Shown in pieces: positions 1-5,754 of a stretch of 5,754 nucleotides of DNA. Position 1 is the first letter of the stretch; each line of letters begins with the position of its first letter. Below the pieces are notes generated by a model. That model was not told the DNA's origin. It did not search any database and saw only the letters and a program-made list of their open reading frames with translations. The position numbers were made by a program, and so were the translations under genes. The stretch is from DATNNN01 sp035601815 (GTDB taxonomy: Bacteria; Pseudomonadota; Alphaproteobacteria; Rhizobiales; Xanthobacteraceae), in NCBI GenBank assembly GCA_035601815.1, contig DATNNN010000018.1, positions 1 to 5,754 on the forward strand, in the 5' to 3' direction.

Positions 1-1
1 C

Positions 2-820
2 CGCGACGTCGCGATGAACGGCGTATGGGGCAACCTCGGCGTCGCTACGGCGCCGGCGGTCACGGCGCTGATCGCCACCGCCTACGGCTGGCGCTGGGCG
101 TTCGCCGCACCCGCGGTGGTGTGCGCGGCGATCGGCGTCGCTTATCTGCTGCTCACCGAGGAAACGCACGAGAAAAAGGCCGACCGCTCGCAGCACGCCG
201 AGGTGGCGCTCAACTGGCGCATGGCGGCGGTGATCTTCGCCTGCTTCGCGGTGGCCTCGCTCGCCGGCGGGCTCGTGTTCAACACCATCACCGTGGCGAT
301 CCCCAAGATCGTGGACGAGCGCTTCGCCGCCGACATCCCGCTCGCCTGGATTGGCCTGGTGGCGACGTTCATCCTTCTGTTCGGCGGCGTTGCCCAGATC
401 ACGGTTGGGCGGCTCCTGTCGCGCATCCAGCCGCATCTCCTGTTCGCCTGCATCGCGCTGATGCAAGCAATCGCCGTCGCCTGGGCGACGATCGCGACGG
501 GTCCGGCGCTGCTCGCGGCGCTCGCCATCGCCATCGCGGCGATCTACGGCCAGATCACCGTCGGCGACGTGGTGATCGCGCGCTACACGGCGGACGCCTG
601 GCGCGGACGGGTCTATTCGGTGCGCTTTTTTTTGTCCTTCATATCAAGCGGCATTGCCATATCGCTGATCGCTGCGTTGCACGGCCGTGGCGGCTTCGGG
701 CTCGTGCTTGCCGTCACCACCGCTTTCGCCGTGGTCTTCGCCGTTTCGACGATCGGGGTGGCGCTCGTGGCGAACCGCATCGAGGCGGTGCACTCCCGCC
801 GCGTGCAGCCGGCGGAATAG
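2..820 (+). CDS. MFS transporter, C-terminal part (5' end outside window)
   Basis: This is an inner-membrane secondary transporter, probably a drug or metabolite exporter, but no substrate can be named. The frame is open to the left edge, so the first in-window ATG at 14 is probably internal. The 272 visible residues hold about eight hydrophobic segments (roughly 8-26, 31-52, 74-92, 113-133, 144-163, 165-192, 203-226 and 231-256). They match helices 5-12 of a 12-helix MFS protein, so about 130-150 N-terminal residues are missing. The first segment has the Gly/Pro-rich pattern followed by GWRWAF that is typical of MFS helices 5-6. A charged loop (about residues 52-73, TEETHEKKADRSQ) is the expected linker between the two halves. 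A run of eight T (626-633) lies in frame. The gene ends in TAG 94 bases before the exporter genes on the same strand, with no clear terminator between, so co-transcription is possible. The family call is firm; the function is open. Confidence 0.85.
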   Translation, partial: RDVAMNGVWGNLGVATAPAVTALIATAYGWRWAFAAPAVVCAAIGVAYLLLTEETHEKKADRSQHAEVALNWRMAAVIFACFAVASLAGGLVFNTITVAIPKIVDERFAADIPLAWIGLVATFILLFGGVAQITVGRLLSRIQPHLLFACIALMQAIAVAWATIATGPALLAALAIAIAAIYGQITVGDVVIARYTADAWRGRVYSVRFFLSFISSGIAISLIAALHGRGGFGLVLAVTTAFAVVFAVSTIGVALVANRIEAVHSRRVQPAE

Positions 821-904
821 GACCGGGCGATCGGCTTCAGCGCTTCAAGCTCGTGGTGGCGCGTGCCATGATGCGCGCCTGCCTCGCAGAACTGTTCGGC
901 GAGC

Positions 905-909
905 GGAGG
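905..909 (+). promoter_or_regulatory. Ribosome binding site of the adaptor gene
   Basis: GGAGG lies 5 bases before the ATG at 915. It fixes this start over upstream in-frame ATGs such as the one at 687, which lies inside the MFS gene. The resulting N-terminus is a clean lipoprotein signal, which supports the choice. Confidence 0.75.
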
Positions 910-914
910 CGGGC

Positions 915-1661
915 ATGAAGATCCTCACCATTCTCGCGCTCGTGCTGGCGCTGACCGGCTGCGGCCGGTCGGCCAGCGACCGCTTTCAGGGCTACGTGGA
1001 AGGGGATCTCATCTTCGTCGGCTCCGACGAGATGGGCCGGGTTGAGACGCTTGCCGTCCGCGAGGGCGACCGCGTCAGCGTGGGCCAGCCGATCTTCAGC
1101 GTCGACCGCGAGCTGCAGGTGGCGGACGTGGCATCGGCGGAAGCGACGCTCACGAACGCCAGGGCCACGTTCGACCGGGCGGTATCGCTCCTCAAGACCG
1201 CCGCCGGCACGCAGAAGGCGGTGGACGACGCCCAGGCGGCGCTGCGTGAAGCGGAAGCGCGGCTCGTCAGCGCGCGCACTCGGCTCGCGCGCCGGCAGGT
1301 GGCAAGCCCGGTCGAGGGACCGGTACAGCAGGTCTACTACCGCCCCGGCGAGCTCGTGCCGGCGGGCCGGCCGATCGTGTCCATATTGCCGCCCGGCAAC
1401 GTGAAGGTCCGCTTCTTCGTGCCCGAGGCGCTGCTGCCGCGGCTTTCGCCCGGCGGGGCGGTCGCGGTCAGCTGCGACGGGTGCCGCGAGCCGATTACCG
1501 CCAGAATCTCCTTCATTGCGCGCACCGCCGAGTACACGCCGCCGGTGATCTACAGTCTCGAGGAGCGGGCCAAGCTCGTGTTCCTCGTCGAGGCGCGGCC
1601 CGAGCGGCCCGACTCGCTGCGCGTCGGCCAGCCGGTAAGCGTGGCGCTGGAGCAGAAATAA
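915..1661 (+). CDS. HlyD-family periplasmic adaptor lipoprotein of an ABC exporter
   Basis: This protein should link the inner-membrane ABC permease to an outer-membrane channel of the TolC type. It has 248 residues. The N-terminus is a lipoprotein signal: Lys2, a hydrophobic stretch and the lipobox LTGC (13-16), so mature Cys16 should carry lipid. Next come a biotinyl-lipoyl-like half motif (about 40-66, with REGDRVSVGQPIF), a short helical hairpin rich in Ala, Arg and Glu (about 70-128), the second lipoyl half (about 129-158, with SPVEGPVQQVYYRPGELV) and a beta-barrel domain with CDGC (187-190) and TPPVIYS (208-214). The last motif resembles the YbhG/YhiI-type adaptors of ABC-2 exporters. 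At 248 residues it is shorter than the roughly 330 of YbhG, mainly in the hairpin. The stop overlaps the ATPase start by one base (TAATG), so translation is probably coupled. The family is secure; the cargo is unknown. Confidence 0.9.
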   Translation: MKILTILALVLALTGCGRSASDRFQGYVEGDLIFVGSDEMGRVETLAVREGDRVSVGQPIFSVDRELQVADVASAEATLTNARATFDRAVSLLKTAAGTQKAVDDAQAALREAEARLVSARTRLARRQVASPVEGPVQQVYYRPGELVPAGRPIVSILPPGNVKVRFFVPEALLPRLSPGGAVAVSCDGCREPITARISFIARTAEYTPPVIYSLEERAKLVFLVEARPERPDSLRVGQPVSVALEQK

Positions 1662-2590
1662 TGACGGCGCCGGAGATCGCCATCGACGTCGCGGGCCTGA
1701 CCAAGTCGTTCGATGGCCGTGTCGTGGTGCGCGACCTCTCCATGCGGGTGAAGCGCGGCACGATCTACGGATTTCTCGGGCCGAACGGCTCGGGCAAGAC
1801 CACCACGATCCGCATGCTGTGCGGGCTGCTCAGGCCCGACGCCGGGCAGGGCACCTGTCTCGGCTACGACATCCTGACCGAATCCGACGCGATCAAGCTG
1901 CACGTGGGCTACATGACCCAGCGCTTCAGCCTGTACCAGGACCTGTCGGTGCGGGAGAATCTCGAGTTCGTCGCGCGGCTCTACGGCGTGCGCGATCCGG
2001 CGGCAGCGGCGCGCGCCATGATCGCGCACCTCGGTTTGCAGGGCCGCGAGGAGCAGCTCGCGGGCGAGCTTTCCGGCGGCTGGAAGCAGCGGCTCGCGCT
2101 CGGCGCCTGCACCTTGCCCAATCCGGAGCTGCTGCTGCTCGACGAGCCGACGGCGGGCGTCGATCCCAAGGCGCGGCGCGATTTCTGGAACGAGATCCAC
2201 GCGATGGCGGCGGCGGGGCTCACCGTGCTCGTCTCCACCCACTACATGGACGAGGCCGAGCGCTGCCATGAGATCGCCTACATCGCCTACGGCGTGCTGC
2301 TCGCCCACGGCACCGCCGAAGAACTGATCGAGTGCTCGGCGCTCGTCACCTACAACGTGAGCGGCGAGGGCCTTAACGAATTGCAGGGGGAGCTCGCGGA
2401 GCTTCCGGGTATCGACATGGTGGCGCCGTTCGGCGCGACGCTGCACGTTTCCGGCCGCGACGAGACCGCGCTAGAGGCCGCGATCGAGCCCTACCGCTAC
2501 CGGCCCGGCCTCGCCTGGACGCGCGGGCAGCCGTCGCTTGAGGACGTATTCATCGACCTCATGGCCAAGGCCAAGGACAACTACCAATGA
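1661..2590 (+). CDS. ABC exporter ATP-binding protein (YbhF/CcmA-like)
   Basis: This is the cytoplasmic ATPase that powers the permease encoded next. It has 309 residues and a single nucleotide-binding domain. Visible motifs in order: Walker A GPNGSGKTT (40-48), Q-loop Gln87 in YMTQRFSLY, signature LSGGWKQRLALG (137-148), Walker B LLLLDEP (157-163), D-loop AGVDPK (165-170) and H-loop His194 in STHYMDEAE. All catalytic residues are present, including Glu162. The fifth signature residue is Trp rather than the common Gln, which I recall as usual in this exporter subfamily rather than damage. The C-terminal tail (about 225-309, with PSLEDVFIDLM) is typical of ABC-2 exporter ATPases. E. coli YbhF, by contrast, has two ATPase domains in tandem. 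GGAG at 1649-1652, inside the adaptor gene, is a good ribosome site for this ATG. The gene overlaps its neighbours by 1 and 4 bases, so it forms one operon with them. Confidence 0.93.
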   Translation: MTAPEIAIDVAGLTKSFDGRVVVRDLSMRVKRGTIYGFLGPNGSGKTTTIRMLCGLLRPDAGQGTCLGYDILTESDAIKLHVGYMTQRFSLYQDLSVRENLEFVARLYGVRDPAAAARAMIAHLGLQGREEQLAGELSGGWKQRLALGACTLPNPELLLLDEPTAGVDPKARRDFWNEIHAMAAAGLTVLVSTHYMDEAERCHEIAYIAYGVLLAHGTAEELIECSALVTYNVSGEGLNELQGELAELPGIDMVAPFGATLHVSGRDETALEAAIEPYRYRPGLAWTRGQPSLEDVFIDLMAKAKDNYQ

Positions 2591-3729
2591 GCGCGGTGAG
2601 CGGGCTCGTCCGGCCCGGCTTCTGGCGCCGCGCCCGCGCCATGCTGGTCAAGGAGTTCATTCAGCTCAAGCGCGACCGCGTGTCGTTCGTGATGATCATC
2701 ATGATCCCGCTCATGCAGCTCGTGCTGTTCGGCTACGCCATCAACACCACGCCGCGCGACCTGCCCACCGCGGTGCTGTTGCAGGAGACGAGCGACGTCG
2801 GCCGCTCGATCCTCAAGGCGCTGGAGAACACCCGCTATTTCAAGATTACGCATGAGGCCAAAAGCGAGGCGGAGTTCGACCGGCTGCTCGCTTCGGGCAC
2901 CGTATTGTTTGCGATTGAGATTCCCGCCGGCTTCGAGCGCAAGCTCCGGCGCGGCGACCGGCCGGCGTTGCTCATCGCCGCCGACGCCACCGACCCGGTG
3001 GCGGCGGGCACCGCACTCGCGGCGCTGAGCCAGGTGGTGCAGACCGCGCTCGTCCACGACCGCGTGCTGCCCGACAGCCCGACGCCGCTGTTCGAGATCC
3101 GCGCGCACGCCCGCTACAACCCGGCGGCGGTCACTTCGCTCAACATCGTGCCCGGCCTCGTCGGCACCATCCTCACCATGACCATGCTCATCTTCACCGC
3201 GCTGTCGGTGACCCGCGAGATCGAGCGCGGCACCATGGAGAGCCTGCTCGCCATGCCGATTTCGCCGCTCGAGATCATGGTGGGAAAGATCGTGCCCTAC
3301 GTGATGGTGGGCTTCATCCAGGCGAGCCTGATCGTGGCGGTCGGTGTCGTGCTGTTCGGCGTGCCGATCCTGGGCAGCCTCGTGTTGCTGGCGCTGCTCT
3401 CGACGCTGTTCATCACCACCAACCTTTCCATCGGCTACACGTTCTCGACGCTGGCGCAGAACCAGCTGCAGGCCATGCAGATGACCATCATGTTCTTCCT
3501 GCCGAACATCCTGCTTTCGGGGTTCATGTTTCCGTTCCTCGGCATGCCGGTGTGGGCGCAATGGATCGGCGAGTTCCTGCCGCTCACGCACTATCTCCGC
3601 ATCGTGCGCTCGATCATGCTCAAGGGCGCCGGCGTCGCCGATCTGCATTACGATACGCTGGCGCTGTTCGGGCTGATGCTGATCGCCATGACCATCGCGG
3701 TCACGCGCTTCCGGCGGACACTGGATTAG
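2587..3729 (+). CDS. ABC-2 type exporter permease (YhhJ/YbhR-like)
   Basis: This is the membrane subunit of the exporter, with 380 residues. The layout is that of ABC-2 permeases with a large periplasmic domain: one hydrophobic segment near the N-terminus (about 33-52), a soluble domain (about 55-180), then five segments (about 185-208, 235-258, 262-284, 298-318 and 355-373). The amphipathic region EIERGTMESLLAMPISPLEI (211-230) is the family's characteristic coupling element, and LPNILLSGFMFPF (305-317) with the following PLTHYLRIVRSIMLKG (332-347) is also typical. The start overlaps the ATPase stop as ATGA, preceded by AAGGA at 2573-2577. Related operons such as ybhFSR carry two permease genes. 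Here the next gene is on the opposite strand, so a homodimer is the likely arrangement. The stop overlaps the convergent DUF72 gene by 4 bases. Confidence 0.92.
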   Translation: MSAVSGLVRPGFWRRARAMLVKEFIQLKRDRVSFVMIIMIPLMQLVLFGYAINTTPRDLPTAVLLQETSDVGRSILKALENTRYFKITHEAKSEAEFDRLLASGTVLFAIEIPAGFERKLRRGDRPALLIAADATDPVAAGTALAALSQVVQTALVHDRVLPDSPTPLFEIRAHARYNPAAVTSLNIVPGLVGTILTMTMLIFTALSVTREIERGTMESLLAMPISPLEIMVGKIVPYVMVGFIQASLIVAVGVVLFGVPILGSLVLLALLSTLFITTNLSIGYTFSTLAQNQLQAMQMTIMFFLPNILLSGFMFPFLGMPVWAQWIGEFLPLTHYLRIVRSIMLKGAGVADLHYDTLALFGLMLIAMTIAVTRFRRTLD

Positions 3730-4529
3730 CGCGTGCGCTCGATCAGCGCCGCAGCGGCGGCCGGCGCGCGAACTTTTCCTTCGTGGATGAAGTAGACGAA
3801 CACGTCGTGTGAGTTCGTCCTGGGCGCGGGGCCCGCGACGCGCGGCAGATCAGCGGGCTCCTTGCCCGCCGCCCACGTCTCCACGCGCTTCGCCCAGGCG
3901 TCGAGCGCCTTCGGCGCGTAGCCGGTCTTGATGGTGTCCTTGCCCTTCTGCAGCCGGGCGTAGACGAAATCGCCGGTGAGGTCGGCGATCTCGGGATACT
4001 TCGCGTGCTCGGCGTAGACCACCGGCGTCGCGAACCGGCGCAAGAGCGCGATGAAGGCGGGCGAGCGGAAGGAGTCGTGGCGCACTTCCACTACGTGGCG
4101 CAGCGTCCGTCCGTCGAAGGTCTTCGGCAGCAATTCGAGGAAGCCGCCGAAGTCCGCCTCGTCGAACTTCTTCGTCGGCATGAACTGCCAGAGCAGGGGG
4201 CCGAGGCGTTCGCCAAGCTCGGTCACGCCAGAATCGAGGAAGCGCTTGATCGAGTCGCCCGCTTCCTTCAGCACACGGCGGTTGGTGGCGAAGCGCGGCC
4301 CCTTGAGCGAAAACACGAAGCCGTCCGGCGTCTCGCTCCTCCATTTGCGGAAGGTCGCGGGCTTCTGCGAGCCGTAGTAGGTGCCGTTCACCTCGATCGA
4401 GGTCAGCGCGCGGCTCGCAAACGCAAGCTCTTTCGCGTGCGGCAGGCCTTTCGGATAGAACACCCCGCGCCACGGTTCGAACGTCCAGCCGCCGATGCCG
4501 ATGTAGACTTGTCCTGCCTGCAAAGCCAT
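3726..4529 (-). CDS. DUF72 family protein (YecE-like)
   Basis: The protein has 267 residues, close to the usual DUF72 size, and should fold as a TIM barrel; its biochemical role is not established. Family marks include YIGIGGWTFEPWRGVFYP (9-26), the segment IEVNGTYYGSQKPATFRKW (45-63), FSLKGPR (73-79), GPLLWQF (110-116), VEVRHDSF (147-154) and the C-terminal HDVFVYFIHEGKVRAPAAA (241-259), where DUF72 proteins usually have a YFNN-like segment. The frame could start further upstream at 4589, but that would overlap the divergent glutathione transferase start and add a basic stretch unlike the family. The ATG at 4529 has a well-placed ribosome site and puts the conserved block at the N-terminus, so I prefer it. 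The last codons overlap the permease gene on the other strand. No signal peptide is seen, so it is probably cytoplasmic. Confidence 0.9.
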   Translation of the reverse strand: MALQAGQVYIGIGGWTFEPWRGVFYPKGLPHAKELAFASRALTSIEVNGTYYGSQKPATFRKWRSETPDGFVFSLKGPRFATNRRVLKEAGDSIKRFLDSGVTELGERLGPLLWQFMPTKKFDEADFGGFLELLPKTFDGRTLRHVVEVRHDSFRSPAFIALLRRFATPVVYAEHAKYPEIADLTGDFVYARLQKGKDTIKTGYAPKALDAWAKRVETWAAGKEPADLPRVAGPAPRTNSHDVFVYFIHEGKVRAPAAAAALIERTR

Positions 4530-4587
4530 TCGCGCGCTTCCTGTCTTTCGTTCTGCTAAGAACCTACGCCGCCGGCCGGAGCCCGTC
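4530..4587. promoter_or_regulatory. Divergent intergenic gap, probable promoter region
   Basis: These 58 bases separate the starts of the minus-strand DUF72 gene and the plus-strand glutathione transferase gene, so promoters for both should lie here or just inside the flanking genes. I find no convincing -35/-10 pair in either direction. The middle is less GC-rich than its surroundings and holds the dyad GTTCT-GCTA-AGAAC (4550-4563). GGAG at 4578-4581, 6 bases before the ATG at 4588, serves the transferase. Confidence 0.45.
4537..4542 (-). promoter_or_regulatory. Ribosome binding site deciding the DUF72 start
   Basis: Read on the minus strand this is AGGAAG, 7 bases before the ATG whose first base is 4529. 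It supports that start over the longer reading frame beginning at 4589. Confidence 0.65.
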
Positions 4588-5253
4588 ATGCCCCTCGTCG
4601 TCCATCACCTCGACAATTCGCGCGCGCAGCGGGTGCTGTGGCTCTTGGAGGAGCTCGGCGTTCCCTACGAGGTCAAGCATCATAAGCGCATCAAGTTGCA
4701 AGCGCCGCCCGAGTTGAAGGCCATTCATCCGCTCGGCAAGTCGCCGATCGTCGAGGATCGCGGGCACACGCTCGCGGAGACGGGGGCGATCGTCGAGTAT
4801 GTGCTCGACACCTACGCAAACGGGCGCCTGCGTCCGCCGCCAGGCAGCGACGAGCGGCTGCGCTTCACCTATTGGCTCCACTACGCCGAGGGCTCGGCCA
4901 TGCCGCCGCTTCTCATACACCTCATGTTCGCGCTGATGCCGCGGCGCTCGCCGGCGCTGTTGCGGCCGCTCGTGCGGCGGATCGCGGAGCGGTCGCAGGC
5001 AGGCTATTCGCGGCCGCAGCTCAAGCTGCACATGGACTTCTGGGAAAGCGAGCTTGGCCGCTCGACCTGGTTCACGGGGGAAGAGCTCACCGCCGCCGAC
5101 ATCATGATGAGTTATCCGGTGGAGGCGGCGGCAGCGCGCGCGAAGGCCATCGAGGGCCGGCCGAGGCTCGCCGCGTTTCTGGAGCGCGTTCACGCGCGGC
5201 CCGCCTACGCGCGGGCGGTGGAGCGGGGCGGGCCGGTTATCCCGGCGCGGTGA
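4588..5253 (+). CDS. Glutathione S-transferase family protein
   Basis: This is a cytosolic enzyme expected to conjugate or reduce electrophilic compounds with glutathione; the substrate is unknown. It has 221 residues, the normal length. The N-terminal thioredoxin-like domain (about 1-78) includes DNSRAQRVLWLLEELGVPYE (9-28), with Ser11 as the likely residue activating the glutathione thiol. It also has the cis-proline Pro53 in GKSPIVED (50-57) and the glutathione-binding pair Glu64-Thr65 in LAETGAIVEYV. The all-helical C-terminal domain (about 88-215) contains GEELTAADIMMS (164-175), the helix-capping motif of the fold. The NSRA active site and the segment GSAMPPLL (102-109) suggest the Gtt1-like group seen in fungi and proteobacteria. 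The gene diverges from DUF72 and is followed by a strong hairpin, so it is probably transcribed alone. Confidence 0.92.
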   Translation: MPLVVHHLDNSRAQRVLWLLEELGVPYEVKHHKRIKLQAPPELKAIHPLGKSPIVEDRGHTLAETGAIVEYVLDTYANGRLRPPPGSDERLRFTYWLHYAEGSAMPPLLIHLMFALMPRRSPALLRPLVRRIAERSQAGYSRPQLKLHMDFWESELGRSTWFTGEELTAADIMMSYPVEAAAARAKAIEGRPRLAAFLERVHARPAYARAVERGGPVIPAR

Positions 5254-5260
5254 TAGCAAA

Positions 5261-5284
5261 AGGCCCGGGCTTTCACCCGGGCCT
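5261..5284. terminator. Intrinsic terminator between convergent GST and groL genes
   Basis: AGGCCCGGG (5261-5269) and CCCGGGCCT (5276-5284) form a perfect 9-bp stem with a six-base loop. On the minus strand the stem is followed directly by TTTTGCTATC, so it should end groL transcription. On the plus strand it starts 7 bases after the transferase stop and is followed by CTATTCTTATC, which is less U-rich; termination there is likely but weaker. The site therefore probably serves both genes. Confidence 0.85.
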
Positions 5285-5306
5285 CTATTCTTATCGGCGA
5301 TGCGGA

Positions 5307-5753
5307 TCAGAAATCCATTCCGCCGCCGCCGGGCATGGCCGGCCCCGAAGGCTGGTTCTTCTTCGGCACCTCGGCCACCATCGCTTCGGTGGTGATGAGG
5401 AGGCCGGCGACGGAGGCCGCTCCCTGCAGCGCCGTGCGCACGACCTTAGTGGGGTCGATGACGCCGGCCTTCACCAGGTCGCCGTACTCGCCAGTCTGGG
5501 CGTTGTAGCCCCAGTTGTACTCGTTCCGCTCGATGATCTTGCCGACCACGATCGAGCCGTCGGCGCCCGCGTTGAGGGCGATCTGGCGGGCCGGGGACTG
5601 GATCGCTTTCTTCACGATCTCGACGCCGGTCTTCTGATCGTCGTTTTCGGGTTTCACGCGGGAAAGGGCCTTCACCGCGCGGAGCAGCGGAACGCCGCCG
5701 CCGGGGAGAACGCCTTCCTCCACCGCGGCACGGGTGGCGTGCAGGGCATCGTC
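5307..5753 (-). CDS. groL: Chaperonin GroEL, C-terminal part (5' end outside window)
   Basis: GroEL is the 60-kDa subunit of the cytoplasmic chaperonin ring that folds proteins with ATP and GroES. The 148 visible residues are the last quarter or so of a protein of about 545. The window opens at DDALHATRAAVEEG; its second Asp matches E. coli Asp398, needed for ATP hydrolysis. Further equatorial-domain motifs follow: PGGGVPLLRA (17-26, nucleotide-binding glycines), AIQSPARQIALNAG (50-63), WGYNAQTGEYGDLV (81-94) and IDPTKVVRTALQ (99-110), whose Asp matches the ATP-contacting E. coli Asp495. The tail ends PAMPGGGGMDF, which lacks the long GGM repeats of E. coli and resembles alphaproteobacterial forms. 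The frame is intact. The rest of the gene, and any groES, would lie beyond the right edge. Paralogues are common in Hyphomicrobiales, so this need not be the main copy. Confidence 0.97.
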   Translation of the reverse strand, partial: DDALHATRAAVEEGVLPGGGVPLLRAVKALSRVKPENDDQKTGVEIVKKAIQSPARQIALNAGADGSIVVGKIIERNEYNWGYNAQTGEYGDLVKAGVIDPTKVVRTALQGAASVAGLLITTEAMVAEVPKKNQPSGPAMPGGGGMDF

Positions 5754-5754
5754 C

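Noticed and set aside
25..918. 297-codon open frame on the plus strand over the MFS gene
   Set aside because: Arg/Gly/His-rich shadow of the GC-rich MFS gene in another frame, with no domain and no membrane segments; the MFS frame is clearly the real one.
1550..2446. 298-codon minus-strand open frame opposite the ATPase gene
   Set aside because: Low-complexity antisense shadow; the plus-strand frame carries every ABC ATPase motif.
2581..3648. 355-codon minus-strand open frame opposite the permease gene
   Set aside because: Composition is dominated by His, Arg, Glu and Gln, as expected from the antisense of hydrophobic GC-rich codons; no recognisable domain.
4005..4559. 184-codon plus-strand open frame opposite the DUF72 gene
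   Set aside because: Shadow of the DUF72 coding strand, whose family motifs are intact.
4530..4589. N-terminal extension of the DUF72 protein from an ATG at 4589
   Set aside because: It would overlap the divergent transferase start, adds 20 basic residues outside the family pattern, and ignores the good ribosome site before 4529.
4564..5259. 231-codon minus-strand open frame opposite the glutathione transferase gene
   Set aside because: Antisense shadow rich in Arg, with no motif; the plus-strand frame shows a complete glutathione transferase.
1..5754. Signs of a mobile element, CRISPR array, tRNA or prophage
   Set aside because: No transposase or integrase gene, no repeat-spacer array, no tRNA-like cloverleaf and no marked composition break were seen; the genes are ordinary chromosomal types.

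Overview
This GC-rich window reads as ordinary chromosomal sequence from an alphaproteobacterium, probably of the Hyphomicrobiales (Rhizobiales) type. The clues are the strong G/C third-position bias, the style of the GroEL C-terminus (a run of glycines then Met-Asp-Phe), and the close packing of genes. The assignment is inferred from protein style only and has not been tested by a search.

Layout. Positions 2-820 hold the C-terminal two thirds of a major facilitator superfamily (MFS) transporter, cut by the left edge. After 94 bases comes a tight three-gene plus-strand unit encoding a complete ABC-2 type exporter: a lipoprotein periplasmic adaptor of the HlyD family (915-1661), an ATPase (1661-2590) and a membrane permease (2587-3729). 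Neighbouring genes in this unit overlap by 1 and 4 bases. A DUF72 (YecE-like) gene on the minus strand (3726-4529) meets the permease tail to tail with a 4-base overlap. It diverges from a glutathione S-transferase gene (4588-5253) across a 58-base gap. A perfect 9-bp GC-rich hairpin (5261-5284) then separates that gene from the 3' end of groL (GroEL), which runs in from the right edge on the minus strand (5307-5753).

How the genes work together. The adaptor, ATPase and permease should form one export machine spanning the inner membrane and reaching into the periplasm; no outer-membrane channel is encoded here, so it would borrow a TolC-like protein. The upstream MFS gene may share its transcript. 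The other three genes look like independent chromosomal units.

I see no new defence, mobile, CRISPR or RNA system in this window. The points most worth a second look are the compact exporter (one ATPase domain and one permease gene), the adaptor's lipid-anchor and Cys-x-x-Cys motifs, the terminator-less convergent overlap, and a small dyad in the only divergent promoter gap.
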